A stretch of DNA of 64,000 bases from Kushneria konosiri (GCF_002155145.1 NZ_CP021323.1:248001-312000), one strand, 5' to 3'; shown: positions 1 to 9,638, counted from the stretch's first letter. Notes: generated by a model not told the origin, from the sequence alone. A program made the numbers and translations.

Positions 1-728
1 TTGGCATAGGCCGCCCCCAGCGTCAGATCATCCGTGAGGCGCCAGCGAAAGCCCAGCGAGCCACCGCTGCGGCGGCGATAATCATAGGGGCCGTCCAGGT
101 GCAGCTCGTCATCGGGAAACAGCCAGCCGGCAAAGACCGTAAAGTCTTCAGTGCCATTGGAATAGCGCAGGCTTTTACGCGCGCGATAGGAGCCGTCGTA
201 GCTGCCATTCACGCCAACGCCCGGGGCCTGGGCAAACTGGTTGTAATCCCATACGTCCGTACTGACCCCAACGGTGTCGTAGTAGACGCTATTTTGCTTG
301 CCAGCCGTCAGTCGACCATAACGATCGCTTTCAAAACCGAAATAGACCTGGCGACGGTTGGTCGCGCTATCGGCGCTCTCCTGATCGTAGTGATCATGCC
401 AGCCCATGGCTTTTGCCATGTCCACACCCAGCTCGCCATAGCTTAAAAGCGTCAGGTCGTCATTGACGTGGTAATTGACGTGCAGACGAAATCGCGTGCC
501 CCCGTCATAGCCGCGATGCTTGTAGCTGCCGTTATCGCTGCCCCCCATCTCATTGAAATACTGTGGCCTGATGCTGCCGCCGACCTTGACCTCAACGCGA
601 TCAAGTACCGTGCGCGGCGGCTCGGCAGGCGATAACAGCGTGACCTCTGCCCGTACAGCGCCTGCCGATAAAAGCAGCAGACCACCCGTGGCCACCAGCA
701 GCGCGCGCCTTCCCCTTGCGATATTCAT
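1..728 (-). CDS. Outer-membrane porin, Gram-negative trimeric type (3' end cut by the window edge)
   Basis: The reading frame is open from an ATG at 728 to the left edge, giving 242 residues. An N-terminal signal peptide (basic MNIARGRR, then a Leu/Ala core ending near VRA) is followed by alternating beta-strand sequence with many Tyr, Gly and Asp residues. Motifs typical of gammaproteobacterial general porins are visible: VGGSIRPQYF as the first strand, RQVYFGFES, YGRLTAGKQ (normally the strand leading to constriction loop L3) and SLRYSN. It would form a passive channel in the outer membrane. GGGATAACATC before the ATG can act as the ribosome site. It belongs to the same broad family as the porin at 33619-34806 but differs clearly in sequence. 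The C-terminal strand and its final Phe lie outside the window. Confidence 0.85.
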   Translation of the reverse strand, partial: MNIARGRRALLVATGGLLLLSAGAVRAEVTLLSPAEPPRTVLDRVEVKVGGSIRPQYFNEMGGSDNGSYKHRGYDGGTRFRLHVNYHVNDDLTLLSYGELGVDMAKAMGWHDHYDQESADSATNRRQVYFGFESDRYGRLTAGKQNSVYYDTVGVSTDVWDYNQFAQAPGVGVNGSYDGSYRARKSLRYSNGTEDFTVFAGWLFPDDELHLDGPYDYRRRSGGSLGFRWRLTDDLTLGAAYA

Positions 729-885
729 GATGTTATCCCGTTGGTCACGATAAAAACGTCGCGCAGGACAGGGCGCACGCTGTCTGACGACGTAAAAGGC
801 GGTGCGAGTATAGTGAGGACGCAAAAGGATTTGAAACCCCACAAAATGACCTGTCGGCCAGGCGTCAGTCTCGGAAAGGGACGAT

Positions 886-914
886 ACAAAAACGCCCGGC
901 ACATGGCCGGGCGT
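886..914 (-). terminator. Intrinsic terminator of cysDN
   Basis: ACGCCCGGC (892-900) and GCCGGGCGT (906-914) form a 9-bp stem with a 5-base loop. On the minus strand a run of T follows (plus-strand A at 888-892). It lies 20 bases past the cysN stop. Confidence 0.85.
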
Positions 915-934
915 GGTTCGATCAGCAGATGATT

Positions 935-2359
935 TCAGCGCTTGAAGATATCGCGCACATCTTTCGCTTCCCAGTGCGGGAAGTGACGGCGGATCAGGTC
1001 GTTGAGTTCAACCTCAAAGGCCTGCCAGTCGACGGCGCCACCGTTGTCGGTGCTGTCAGCAGCCTGGCGGATCATGCCGGCGCCGACCGTCAGGTTGGTC
1101 AGACGATCAATGACGATAAAGCTGCCGGTTCCGGGGCTGGTGTCATAGGCATCCACCGGGACAGGCTGGGTCAGGGTGACCTGACAGCGCCCGATTTCAT
1201 TGAGACCGAGCTGCGCGGCGTCGTGATGTTCCAGCGTATTGACGTCAATGCCGTAATCGATGGCGCTGATCTGACCGCTGACATCACGCGTGGCCAGCTT
1301 GAAGTCATAACCGCGGCCGGGCGTCATCTCACGTTCGTTCATCCAGACGATGTCGGCCGTAAACGCGTTGGACATCGGCAGCTCGGTATCGGCGGCCACC
1401 AGCCAGTCACCGCGCGAGATATCGACCTCGTCGGCCAGCGTCACCGTAATGGCCTGACCGGGCCGGGCTTCATCAAGATCGCCATCAAAGGTCACGAGTC
1501 GCTCAACCGTTGAGACCTTGCCGGAGGGCAGCACCTTGACCTGCTGGCCGGGGCGCAGGACACCCGCGGCCAGCGTGCCGGCGTAACCGCGAAAATCCAG
1601 ATTGGGCCGGTTGACGTACTGCACCGGAAAGCGCAGATCGGTCAGGTTCTGGTCACGCGAAATCTCGACGTTTTCCAGCTGTTCCAGCAGCGGCACCCCA
1701 TCATGCCAGGGCATGTTGGCGCTTTTGTTGACGACGTTGTCGCCTTCCAGGGCCGACATGGGCACGAAGGTGATATCGCGGGCCTTGAGGTTTTCGGCAA
1801 ACCCCAGGTAGTCGCGCTTGATCTCTTCAAAACGCGCCTGCGAATAGTCCACCAGGTCCATCTTGTTGACCGCAATCACCAGATGCTGGATGCCCAGCAG
1901 ATCGGCGATGAAGCTGTGACGACGCGTCTGGACCTGCACACCGTAGCGCGCATCGATCAGAATAACCGCCAGGCTTGCGGTGGAAGCACCGGTCGCCATG
2001 TTACGGGTGTACTGCTCGTGCCCGGGCGTGTCGGCGATGATGAACTTGCGCTTGTCGGTCGAGAAGAAGCGATAGGCAACATCGATGGTGATGCCCTGCT
2101 CACGCTCGGACTGAAGTCCATCCACCAGCAGCGCCAGATCCACGCGTTCACCGGTGGTGCCGCGGGTTTTAGAGTCTCGCGTCAGGGCTGCCAGCTGATC
2201 TTCATAGATCATTTTGGAGTCGTGCAGCAGTCGCCCGATCAGGGTCGACTTGCCGTCATCGACGCTCCCGCAGGTAATGAAGCGCAGCAGATCCTTGGCT
2301 TCATGCTCCTTGAGATACGCCTCGATGTTTTCGGCTATCAGGGATGATTGGTGTGCCAT
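935..2359 (-). CDS. cysN: Sulfate adenylyltransferase subunit 1 (GTPase subunit)
   Basis: This is the regulatory GTPase of ATP sulfurylase; with CysD it makes adenosine 5'-phosphosulfate from sulfate and ATP in the cytoplasm, driven by GTP hydrolysis. The P-loop GSVDDGKS is at residues 31-38, [12 protein letters not shown] is the G3 region and AVNKMDLVD is the G4 motif. EF-Tu-like beta-barrel domains follow. At 474 residues it is a stand-alone CysN with no CysC kinase fused. The start is the ATG at 2359, seven bases after cysD; the frame runs open further upstream but only through the end of cysD. It shares an operon with cysD and ends at a clear terminator. Confidence 0.97.
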   Translation of the reverse strand: MAHQSSLIAENIEAYLKEHEAKDLLRFITCGSVDDGKSTLIGRLLHDSKMIYEDQLAALTRDSKTRGTTGERVDLALLVDGLQSEREQGITIDVAYRFFSTDKRKFIIADTPGHEQYTRNMATGASTASLAVILIDARYGVQVQTRRHSFIADLLGIQHLVIAVNKMDLVDYSQARFEEIKRDYLGFAENLKARDITFVPMSALEGDNVVNKSANMPWHDGVPLLEQLENVEISRDQNLTDLRFPVQYVNRPNLDFRGYAGTLAAGVLRPGQQVKVLPSGKVSTVERLVTFDGDLDEARPGQAITVTLADEVDISRGDWLVAADTELPMSNAFTADIVWMNEREMTPGRGYDFKLATRDVSGQISAIDYGIDVNTLEHHDAAQLGLNEIGRCQVTLTQPVPVDAYDTSPGTGSFIVIDRLTNLTVGAGMIRQAADSTDNGGAVDWQAFEVELNDLIRRHFPHWEAKDVRDIFKR

Positions 2360-2366
2360 ATGCGCC

Positions 2367-3278
2367 TCAGAAGTAACCTTCGCGTTTCTTGCGTTCCATG
2401 GAACCGGCCTGATCGTGATCGATGGCACGTCCGGAACGTTCACTGGTACGGGTCAGGAGCATTTCCTGAATGATATCGGGGAGCGTGGCCGCCTCGGACT
2501 CGACGGCGCCGGTCAGCGGATAGCAGCCCAGCGTTCGAAACCGCACGGATTTCATGTCGGGCACCTCGCCCTCTTCCAGCGGCATGCGCTCGTCATCGAC
2601 CATGATCAGCGTACCGTCACGCTCGACCACCGGCCGTTTGGCGGCGTAATACAGCGGCACGATCGGGATCGATTCGAGATAGATGTACTGCCAGATGTCC
2701 AGCTCGGTCCAGTTGGACAGCGGGAAGACACGAATCGACTCGCCCTTGTTGACGTGGCCGTTGTACAGGTTCCAGAGCTCCGGACGCTGATTTTTCGGAT
2801 CCCAGCGATGGTACTTGTCACGAAACGAGTAGACACGCTCCTTGGCACGCGAGGCTTCTTCGTCACGACGCGCACCGCCGAAGGCGGCATCGAAGCCGTA
2901 CTTGTCCAGCGCCTGCTTGAGCGACTGGGTCTTCATGATATCGGTGTACTTGGAGCTGCCGTGATCAAACGGGTTGATGCCCGCCTCACGACCTTCCTCG
3001 TTGATGTGCTCGATCAACTCCATGCCGGTCTCGGCCGCCATGCGGTCGCGAAACTCGATCATTTCCTTGAACTTCCACGTGGTGTTGACGTGCATCAGCG
3101 GAAACGGCGGTGTACCGGGGTAGAACGCCTTGCGGGCCAGATGCAGCATGACCGAGGAGTCCTTGCCGATCGAATAGAGCATGACGGGATTGCGAAACTC
3201 GGCCGCCACCTCGCGAATGATATGAATCGACTCGGCTTCGAGCTGTTTCAGATGTGTTTGCCGCTCGGGAGAAAGCAT
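2367..3278 (-). CDS. cysD: Sulfate adenylyltransferase subunit 2
   Basis: This is the catalytic subunit of ATP sulfurylase, the first step of assimilatory sulfate reduction. The PP-loop-type motif SIGKDSS is at residues 36-42. [19 protein letters not shown]-like (here [10 protein letters not shown]) and the C-terminal [10 protein letters not shown] are signature blocks of CysD. At 303 residues it has the family length. I start at the ATG at 3278 because it gives the usual N-terminus; a GTG three codons upstream (3287) is also possible and sits almost on the GAGAGG ribosome-site-like sequence. It is followed at once by cysN. The roughly 200-base upstream region is AT-rich near 3420-3450 and presumably holds the promoter. 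Confidence 0.97.
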   Translation of the reverse strand: MLSPERQTHLKQLEAESIHIIREVAAEFRNPVMLYSIGKDSSVMLHLARKAFYPGTPPFPLMHVNTTWKFKEMIEFRDRMAAETGMELIEHINEEGREAGINPFDHGSSKYTDIMKTQSLKQALDKYGFDAAFGGARRDEEASRAKERVYSFRDKYHRWDPKNQRPELWNLYNGHVNKGESIRVFPLSNWTELDIWQYIYLESIPIVPLYYAAKRPVVERDGTLIMVDDERMPLEEGEVPDMKSVRFRTLGCYPLTGAVESEAATLPDIIQEMLLTRTSERSGRAIDHDQAGSMERKKREGYF

Positions 3279-3483
3279 GCGTATCACAACCTCTCATGAC
3301 CAAACGTCATCACCAGACGGCGATGACGCTATAAACGGGGGTTCTCGCGATAAAACGTCACGAGCAGATAAAGATGCGCTCACGTTAGCGAGCCGCCTTC
3401 ATAACGTCAAAGAATCAACTTTTCTTCCTTTAGACGTTTAAGCTATAAAAATCGACCGCCGACCGCTTTGCCGATTTGGGCCA

Positions 3484-4221
3484 TCAGACCGGCACGTACT
3501 CTACCCGGGTGGATAATCGAGGCTGTCGCATGCCCTCCATGGACAGTCGAATCAGCCGAAAGCCGCCCGGAGCGCATGCATCGACAGCAAAATCGGGCCG
3601 ATCAGGCACGAACTGCGCGGCAATGGCCGGCACCGACATGACCGGTACGCCCCGATGCAGACAGGTCATTTCATGATGAATATGCCCGCACAGCACGGCC
3701 TGCACATGATCATATCGGCCAAGAACCGCCCAGAAGGCCTCACGGTCTTCAAGGCCGATCTCGTTCATCCAGTCGGTGTCCACGCTCACCGGTGGATGAT
3801 GCAGCACAATCAGCGCCGGTGACGTGTCACTGGCGAGCTGCGCCTCCAGCTGTGCACGTTGCGCCTCACCCAGCCGACCGCCCTCTTCACCCTCAATCCA
3901 GGTGTTGAGCAGCAGGATCTGCCAGCCGCTGGAATGGATGACAGACTCGAGCGCGCGCACCTGTGACATGGTAGCGGGATGGTCATGATTGCCCGGCAGC
4001 CAGACCCATGGGCAACCCAGTGCATCAAAAGACGCCGCCGCCCTTTGATAGGAGGCAGACGAGCCGTCATCGCTGACATCACCGCTGACCACGATCAGAT
4101 CCGGCTGATAACGTGATACCCGCGCCAGCATCGACGTCAGTCGTGTATCCGCGTCGACGTCGCGATATCGCCGGGTGGGGTCGGCGCTCAGATGGCTGTC
4201 CGAGAGCTGAACGATCAGCAT
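3484..4221 (-). CDS. cpdA: 3',5'-cyclic-AMP phosphodiesterase
   Basis: This is a calcineurin-like metallophosphoesterase of 245 residues that hydrolyses cAMP to AMP. All metal-site blocks are present: QLSDSHL (D8, H10), GDVSDDG (D48), GNHD (77-80), LHHPP and CGHIHHE. It is the third gene of a nudF-yqiB-cpdA run that has the same order in E. coli, which supports cAMP rather than another phosphoester as substrate. A good ribosome site (AAAGGA, eight bases before the ATG) fixes the start. About 90 bases separate it from yqiB, so it may also have its own promoter. Confidence 0.93.
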   Translation of the reverse strand: MLIVQLSDSHLSADPTRRYRDVDADTRLTSMLARVSRYQPDLIVVSGDVSDDGSSASYQRAAASFDALGCPWVWLPGNHDHPATMSQVRALESVIHSSGWQILLLNTWIEGEEGGRLGEAQRAQLEAQLASDTSPALIVLHHPPVSVDTDWMNEIGLEDREAFWAVLGRYDHVQAVLCGHIHHEMTCLHRGVPVMSVPAIAAQFVPDRPDFAVDACAPGGFRLIRLSMEGMRQPRLSTRVEYVPV

Positions 4222-4312
4222 GGCACTTTCCTTTCAAGGGGATTTGACAACCCTGGGGCGTTACGGCGAAGCGACACGGCGGGGCCCTGACAGAAACAGG
4301 GCGATGCCCGGA

Positions 4313-4762
4313 TCAGGGCGTTTCAAAGATGCGGGTATCGTGGCCATGGGCCAGACCGTGCTCGAGCCATTCGCCCAGAAAGCGATTGAGCTGAAGCTTC
4401 TCATCCGGCTGATGCATATGGGCATTGGGATAGCGATAGCGCCCTTCGAAGTGACGCTTGCGCTGAAAGTCGGTGACCTCGGCCATCTGCACATCGTGAT
4501 AAAGATGCACCACCATGCGCGGCGCATCGATCATGTCATCCAGTACGCCACTCTGGAAAACGCGCACCACCGTGGTATAGGGCGCGCGTTCGACCACCTC
4601 GAGATGCAGGGTGCCAAAGCGTGTGGTGTGGCTTGCCAGCGGCAGCTCCACCCGCTCGCCGGCGACCGTATCGCCCAGCAGCCGGTCAAGACGCACGAAG
4701 TTGGCCGTACATTCGGCCTGTAGCGTCCTGAGATCGGTAACGTAAGCGGCTCTATTGCTCAA
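4313..4762 (-). CDS. yqiB: DUF1249 protein YqiB
   Basis: This is a 149-residue cytoplasmic protein of the YqiB/DUF1249 family, whose function is not known. Recognisable blocks are YVTDLRTLQAECTANFVRLDRLL at the N-terminus (first part), RMVVHLYHDVQMAEV and the C-terminal QLNRFLGEWLEHGL. The start is taken as TTG at 4762 (reading LSNRAAYV), because AAGGAG lies eight bases upstream and the longer in-frame ATG would begin inside nudF. It starts four bases after the nudF stop, so the two are almost certainly translated from one message. Confidence 0.88.
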   Translation of the reverse strand: MSNRAAYVTDLRTLQAECTANFVRLDRLLGDTVAGERVELPLASHTTRFGTLHLEVVERAPYTTVVRVFQSGVLDDMIDAPRMVVHLYHDVQMAEVTDFQRKRHFEGRYRYPNAHMHQPDEKLQLNRFLGEWLEHGLAHGHDTRIFETP

Positions 4763-4766
4763 AAGA

Positions 4767-5393
4767 CTATCTCCTTGCTCTGAGGGCCGGGCGCTCACGA
4801 GCCAGCCAGTACAGCGCAATCAATAACATGGCATTGTTGATGGTACCGTTTTCCAGCATGCCCCAGGCGTCACGAAAGGGTAGCACACGCACCATGATGT
4901 CCTCGTGCTCCTCTTCCAGCCCGTGCACGCCACCGACATCGCTTGAATCCACCAGCGCGCAATAGAGCGTGATGTATTCGTCACAGGCTCCGGGACTGGG
5001 GAAATAGCGGTGAATCTCCATCAACTGCTCGGTGTGGCATCCCGTTTCTTCTCGCACCTCGCGCCGCGCCACATCCTCCGGTGATTCGCTGGAATCGATC
5101 AGACCGGCGGCAGGCTCCAGCAGCCAGGGGCTGAAGGCGCGCCCCATGGCCCCGGCGCGAAACTGTTCGACCAGAACGACGGCGTCACGTTCCACGTCAT
5201 ATAACAGAACGCCCACGGCATCGTGATGACGAAAGACCTCACGCGAGACCGTCTCGCTCCAGCCACCCTGATACTGGCGGTAGCGCACATCCACGCGGTC
5301 AAGATTGAAAAACCCGCGATGCAGCGGTGCGTCCTGGATATGCTCGACATCACTGCCATCAAAGCGTGGCAGGGACTTCGTATCCGTAGTCAT
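4767..5393 (-). CDS. nudF: ADP-ribose pyrophosphatase (Nudix)
   Basis: This enzyme hydrolyses ADP-ribose to AMP and ribose 5-phosphate. The full Nudix box is present at residues 97-119 (G97, E103, R111-E112, E115-E116, G118). The N-terminal half has the ADP-ribose-binding beta-strand region of the NudF subfamily. The ATG at 5393 is preceded by AAGGA at seven bases and gives 208 residues, the same length as the E. coli enzyme; upstream in-frame ATGs lack this. It is first in the nudF-yqiB-cpdA operon and is divergent from greB across a 231-base gap. Confidence 0.95.
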   Translation of the reverse strand: MTTDTKSLPRFDGSDVEHIQDAPLHRGFFNLDRVDVRYRQYQGGWSETVSREVFRHHDAVGVLLYDVERDAVVLVEQFRAGAMGRAFSPWLLEPAAGLIDSSESPEDVARREVREETGCHTEQLMEIHRYFPSPGACDEYITLYCALVDSSDVGGVHGLEEEHEDIMVRVLPFRDAWGMLENGTINNAMLLIALYWLARERPALRARR

Positions 5394-5624
5394 CGGCTTT
5401 TCCTTCAAATACATGAGCATGGCCGCCAAATAAAGAAGGCGGGCAACCTCTGGGAACAGGAAGACGAAATGCGCCGGTTATAAAGGGAGTGTGGGCCTGT
5501 TTATGGGCACTGTGCCAGAAACTTTCAAGCCTGCGGCTGCAGTCGGCCTTGGCAGCACAATACGAGGCGATTATGGTAATTGTCCTACTGTCACAGGGTT
5601 ATCGCCTGCATGAAAGGACGCAAC

Positions 5625-6146
5625 ATGACGCGCTGGCGCGATCCCGCCAAGGACCCGCGCCAGGAGAAAAAGACCGACCTGATCACCCCGGAAGGCTACG
5701 CCTCAATGCAGAGCCTGCTCGATCATCTGGTGCGCGTGCGTCGCCCCGAGCAGTCACGCAAGACCGGTGAAGCGGCCGCTCAGGGTGATCGCAGTGAAAA
5801 CGCGGATTACACCTACAACAAGAAGGCCCTGAACGGCACCATCGCCCGGATTGCCTATCTGCAAAAGCGCCTCGATGCCCTGACCGTGGTCGACCGCCTG
5901 CCGGCTGACCGCGACCGGGTCTTTTTCAGTGCCTGGGTGACGCTTGAAGATGACGACGGCGAAGAGATGCGCATCCGCATTGTCGGTCCCGACGAGACCG
6001 ACAACAAAAAACACTGGATCAGCGTGGATGCTCCGCTGGCGCGCGCCCTGCTCGGCAAGTCGCTGGATGCAGAAGTCACCGTCGACGCCCCGGGCGGCGA
6101 GACCAGTTACATCATTACCGACATTGCCTACGCCGAGCGCTCATGA
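5625..6146 (+). CDS. greB: Transcription elongation factor GreB
   Basis: This is a 173-residue GreA/GreB-family factor that enters the RNA polymerase secondary channel and stimulates cleavage of backtracked transcripts. The N-terminal coiled coil carries the acidic tip DRSENADYTYNKK, and a C-terminal FKBP-like domain contains RIVGPDETD and SPLARALLGK-like sequence (APLARALLGK). The start RWRDP-type N-terminus and the basic tail mark GreB rather than GreA. The ATG at 5625 has AAAGGA six bases upstream; two earlier in-frame ATGs lack a ribosome site. Confidence 0.95.
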   Translation: MTRWRDPAKDPRQEKKTDLITPEGYASMQSLLDHLVRVRRPEQSRKTGEAAAQGDRSENADYTYNKKALNGTIARIAYLQKRLDALTVVDRLPADRDRVFFSAWVTLEDDDGEEMRIRIVGPDETDNKKHWISVDAPLARALLGKSLDAEVTVDAPGGETSYIITDIAYAERS

Positions 6147-6170
6147 ACCCTGCCTGGCGCAGGCCGCCGT

Positions 6171-7145
6171 TCAACGTCGGCTACAGCGGTAGACCCGAAA
6201 GCGGCTGCTTTCCGCCAGCACATCGACCCGTCCAAAGTGCTTTTTCATCAGGCCCATATAGGGCAGAAAGCTGTTGGCGACAATATACAGCGCGCCTTTC
6301 GGGGTCAGCTTTTTGCTGGCCTGCTCGATCAGCTTGCGGGCCGGGTCGATCGAGACATGGCGCTCCTGATGAAAGGCCGGATTGCTGATGATCGCGTCAA
6401 AGGGGCCCTCGACGGCGTCCAGCATATCGCTGGCAAGCACCTCGCCCTTCAGGCCATTGGCCTCAAGCGTTCGCCGCGTGGCTTCCAGCGCCAGGTGATT
6501 GATGTCCACGGCCGTCACGTTTGCGCCCTGACGCGCCAGCCAGGCACTGATCACACCATCGCCACAGCCGGCATCGAGCACACGCCCTTCCTGCGCCGGC
6601 AAAACGTCCAGCAGCATACGGGTACCATCATCCAGCCGGCCATGGCCGAAAATGCCCGGGTGACTGACCAGCGTCAGATCCAGCGCCTCGAACGTGGACC
6701 AGTGATCCCCCGCTTCACCGGCAATGGTGGCTGCTTCATACAGCGAGCAGCGCCGTGCGTTGTCGAGACGCTGATGCGTCATGCCGCGCGTTTTCAATTC
6801 ACCAGGTACCCGCTTGCCACCACCATGATGCTCGCCGACGATGCGCAGCGTGCTGCCTGATGCACAGTGGGCGTTGAGCTGATCCAGCCACCAGCGGCCC
6901 AGATCCATCGTCTTGGGCCAGAACAGCAGTGCCACCGTCATGCCTTCCGGCGGTGTCAGTCCTTCAACCACTTCATGACCATGCTTGCGCCAGACCTCTG
7001 CAATCAGATGGTCCAGACTCCATATGCGGTGTTTCGCACCGTTTAACAGCCCCTCATCCAGCGGCGGCGCGATCAGCCACTCATTGTCTCTAATGGCGGG
7101 TGTCTGACGGTCCAGCAACTGCCCCATGGGCGTGGAAAAGCTCAT
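6171..7145 (-). CDS. rsmC: 16S rRNA (guanine-1207 N2)-methyltransferase
   Basis: This is a two-domain methyltransferase of 324 residues that methylates G1207 of 16S rRNA. The N-terminal half is the degenerate methyltransferase-like domain of RsmC. The C-terminal half has the SAM motif VLDAGCGDG (189-197) and acidic motif VDIN. The catalytic motif, normally NPPFH, reads NPAFH (255-259), with Ala for the second Pro. A ribosome site (AGGGG) precedes the ATG. It is convergent with greB, with 24 bases between the stops. Confidence 0.9.
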   Translation of the reverse strand: MSFSTPMGQLLDRQTPAIRDNEWLIAPPLDEGLLNGAKHRIWSLDHLIAEVWRKHGHEVVEGLTPPEGMTVALLFWPKTMDLGRWWLDQLNAHCASGSTLRIVGEHHGGGKRVPGELKTRGMTHQRLDNARRCSLYEAATIAGEAGDHWSTFEALDLTLVSHPGIFGHGRLDDGTRMLLDVLPAQEGRVLDAGCGDGVISAWLARQGANVTAVDINHLALEATRRTLEANGLKGEVLASDMLDAVEGPFDAIISNPAFHQERHVSIDPARKLIEQASKKLTPKGALYIVANSFLPYMGLMKKHFGRVDVLAESSRFRVYRCSRR

Positions 7146-7259
7146 GAATCCCCTGCTCTACTTAAATAATGACAGGCCTGCCCTGTGGCATGACCAAAAA
7201 AGGATAACGGTATATCGACGGATTGATGCGGCAACACACCTCGAATGGGGTGAAGAATA

Positions 7260-8030
7260 TCAGCCTGGGCGATAAACACTGTAATGAAGATAGCGACCCA
7301 GCCGCCAATAGGGTTCCTGTCGGCAATAGCGATGCTCGAGCTCAAACAGCCTTTCCAGCGTAGCCTCATCCGGGTCGCGCTCACGCAGATAGTCGTGAAA
7401 GACACGAATGCCCGTGACGGCATGCACTTCAAGCCCTGCCTCATTCAGCCAGCGCACGATATCGTCATGGCGCAGCGGTGAGATGGGCGTCAGGCGCTTG
7501 CGCTTGCCAAAACCTGCCAGCTGATCATCAAGTACCTTTTGCAGGTTGCCCTTCACCACGTTGGAGAAGCGCAACGCATCCTCGTTGAACACCATCAGCG
7601 ATAGCCAACCATCAGGTGCCAGCTGCTCGGCCAGTCGATGAACCGCTGCTTCGGGATCGATCAGCCACTCCAGCACCGCATGGCAGAACATCAAAGGCCA
7701 TGGCCCGGGCGCCACCTCGGACAGATTCTGCAGATCACACTGATAAAAACGGGCGTCATGCCCCTCCAGACGCTCGCGTGCCGCGGCAAGCATATCTTCC
7801 GCCGGCTCCAGCAGCGTCACTGGATGGCCCTTTTCTGCGGCCCAGTGTGCCATCTGGCCCAGCCCCGCACCGACATCCAACAGAGACTGTCCGGCCAGTG
7901 GGATGGAGGACTCGATGGCCCGTGTCAGCAGCGACAGGCGCAGCCGTCCGCGAGAGTGGTTATACAGGGCGTGTTCGAACTTCTCGGCCATGCCGTTGAA
8001 GTGGCGATCTGTCGTGATGCGTTCTTTCAT
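7260..8030 (-). CDS. cmoM: tRNA 5-carboxymethoxyuridine methyltransferase
   Basis: This class I SAM methyltransferase of 256 residues makes the methyl ester of cmo5U at the tRNA wobble position. The SAM loop LLDVGAGLGQ is at 50-59. The fingerprints FHAVLEW (here CHAVLEW), GIRVFHDYLRE and ELEHRYCRQEPYWRLGRY match CmoM (formerly SmtA) over its length. It lies upstream of rsmC with about 115 bases between, so co-transcription is possible but not shown. The ribosome site before the ATG is weak. Confidence 0.92.
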   Translation of the reverse strand: MKERITTDRHFNGMAEKFEHALYNHSRGRLRLSLLTRAIESSIPLAGQSLLDVGAGLGQMAHWAAEKGHPVTLLEPAEDMLAAARERLEGHDARFYQCDLQNLSEVAPGPWPLMFCHAVLEWLIDPEAAVHRLAEQLAPDGWLSLMVFNEDALRFSNVVKGNLQKVLDDQLAGFGKRKRLTPISPLRHDDIVRWLNEAGLEVHAVTGIRVFHDYLRERDPDEATLERLFELEHRYCRQEPYWRLGRYLHYSVYRPG

Positions 8031-8104
8031 GCGAACTCGATGGGCGGCGTTAATTCGTCAGGGTTTCACTATACGCATGAAATCCCTATAATGGCGCCCG
8101 CTTC

Positions 8105-8181
8105 GCCCCCGTAGCTCAGCTGGATAGAGCGTCCCCCTCCTAAGGGGAAGGTCTCAGGTTCGAATCCTGACGGGGGCGCCA
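8105..8181 (+). tRNA. tRNA-Arg, anticodon CCT
   Basis: The 77-base cloverleaf has acceptor strands GCCCCCG (8105-8111) and CGGGGGC (8171-8177), discriminator G and an encoded CCA (8179-8181). The D arm contains AGCTCAGCTGGATAGAG, the T loop is TTCGAAT, and the anticodon loop CTCCTAA gives anticodon CCT, which reads AGG. Confidence 0.98.
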
Positions 8182-8203
8182 GCCCTTCCCTCCTGTCATA
8201 TAT

Positions 8204-8626
8204 CTAATCGTCTTCGATAAGCCGCTTGCCCATCGTTACGACCTCGTTTTCCTCAAATCCCATCGCACGATAATACGCCTCCAGTTCTGGCTGACCGCGA
8301 CGCACCATCAGCATGATCTTCGGGCACCCCCGCTCAATCAAAAGCCGTTCCGCCTGCTCGATCAGCGCCCGACCGTGACCTCGTCGCTGCTCATCGGGAT
8401 CAACCGCCAGGTAATAGAGCCAGCCACGGTGGCCGTCAAACCCCACCATGGCGGAGGCCATGACACGATTTTTCTCATCGATGCCGACCAGAAACAGCAC
8501 CGGGTCTTCACTGCATTTACGCTCAATGTCCAAAGCGGGATCGTTCCATGGGCGCGTCAGGCCGCAGCGCTGCCAGAGCGCGATGACGGCTTTCTGGTCC
8601 TCGGGCCTGAAGGTTCGAATCTGCAT
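8204..8626 (-). CDS. ypeA: GNAT acetyltransferase, YpeA family
   Basis: This is a 140-residue single-domain GNAT N-acetyltransferase. The block RPWNDPALDIERK near the N-terminus, GFDGHRGWLYYLAVDPDEQRRGHG (the acetyl-CoA pyrophosphate loop) and C-terminal GKRLIEDD are specific to YpeA. The substrate of this family is not established. AAGGG before the ATG at 8626 decides the start; a longer in-frame ATG at 8677 has no ribosome site and would touch the LysR stop. Confidence 0.88.
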   Translation of the reverse strand: MQIRTFRPEDQKAVIALWQRCGLTRPWNDPALDIERKCSEDPVLFLVGIDEKNRVMASAMVGFDGHRGWLYYLAVDPDEQRRGHGRALIEQAERLLIERGCPKIMLMVRRGQPELEAYYRAMGFEENEVVTMGKRLIEDD

Positions 8627-8676
8627 GCTGTCGCCCTTTTGAATGAGAGATGTGGTGGGCAGGTTTATCCAAGCCA

Positions 8677-9603
8677 CTATCCGGGAATGGAAGGCTCGGT
8701 GGTTTCACCATCCGGCGTTCGCCACTGTGACAGCAGGGTTTCAACAAAACGCTCTGCTGCCGGTGACAAATGACTGTTGCGATGACGCACCAGACCCAGC
8801 GTTCTGCGAATCACGGGGTCGATCAACGGGCGCTGTATGAGCGTTGCGTGCTCCTGCCTTGGCATGGCCAGACGCGGCACGGCAGCGACCCCCAGCCCGG
8901 CCTCGACCATGCCCAGCGACGTGGAAAGATGCTGCACTTCAAAAAACCAGGTGGGCCTGTTTTCAAGCGAGGCCAGCTCATGGTCTATCAGTGTTCGGTT
9001 GCCACTGGCACGCCCGACACCAATCATCCGATGCCGGCTTAATTCACTCCAGCGCACCTGCTTGCGTGAGGCAAACTCATGATCGGACCGACAGGCCAGT
9101 ACAAAGGGCTCTACTACCAGCGGCGTGAACTCGATATCCGGATGCTGCCCACTCAGCATGTTGATGCCGACATCGGCCTCACCGCTGAGCACGGCTTCAA
9201 GCCCCTCATTGGCGCTTAAATCCAGTAGACGAATACGAATGTTGGGGTACTGCGCGTTGAAGTCGCGGATGACCGAGGGCAGAAAATAAAAGGCCGCCGT
9301 AGGAATGCAGGCCAGCGTGATCTGCCCGATCCGGTGCTCTGCCAGCGCCTTGATATTGAAGACAGCATGATCGAAATCGTCGATCAGGCGGCGGGCCTGA
9401 GGATAGAAATCCCGGCCTACGGCGGTCATGCCGACATGTCGTGTGGTTCTTGACAGCAGCGATGTCCCCAGCGCCTGCTCAAGTTTCTGGATACGCCTGC
9501 TCAGCGCCGGCTGTGACACGTTGAGCGCCTCAGCCGCCGCGTGAAAGCTTTCCAGCTCCACCACCTTCAAAAAGGCCAGAATGTGTTGCAGTTCGTAATG
9601 CAT
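8677..9603 (-). CDS. LysR-family transcriptional regulator
   Basis: This 308-residue protein has an N-terminal winged helix-turn-helix (residues about 1-60, with SQPALSRRIQKLEQALG as recognition region) and a periplasmic-binding-like effector domain (about 90-295). It is transcribed away from the tautomerase/Tct genes at 9787-14347 with a 183-base gap holding an ATGAG-N7-CTCAT inverted repeat. That layout is typical of a LysR protein controlling its divergent neighbour with a pathway metabolite as co-inducer. The effector is unknown; a tricarboxylate or oxalomesaconate-like acid is an inference from the neighbours. Confidence 0.9.
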   Translation of the reverse strand: MHYELQHILAFLKVVELESFHAAAEALNVSQPALSRRIQKLEQALGTSLLSRTTRHVGMTAVGRDFYPQARRLIDDFDHAVFNIKALAEHRIGQITLACIPTAAFYFLPSVIRDFNAQYPNIRIRLLDLSANEGLEAVLSGEADVGINMLSGQHPDIEFTPLVVEPFVLACRSDHEFASRKQVRWSELSRHRMIGVGRASGNRTLIDHELASLENRPTWFFEVQHLSTSLGMVEAGLGVAAVPRLAMPRQEHATLIQRPLIDPVIRRTLGLVRHRNSHLSPAAERFVETLLSQWRTPDGETTEPSIPG

Positions 9604-9638
9604 TCCCTGCCCTCCCGGAAAAATATCGAGTTTTGATA

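Noticed and set aside
2360-2443. 28-residue N-terminal extension of CysN
   Set aside because: It would be translated from within cysD and has no counterpart in the family; the ATG at 2359 is the normal start.
2214-3299. 361-codon plus-strand frame across cysN/cysD
   Set aside because: Antisense to two certain genes and without a recognisable domain or suitable ribosome site.
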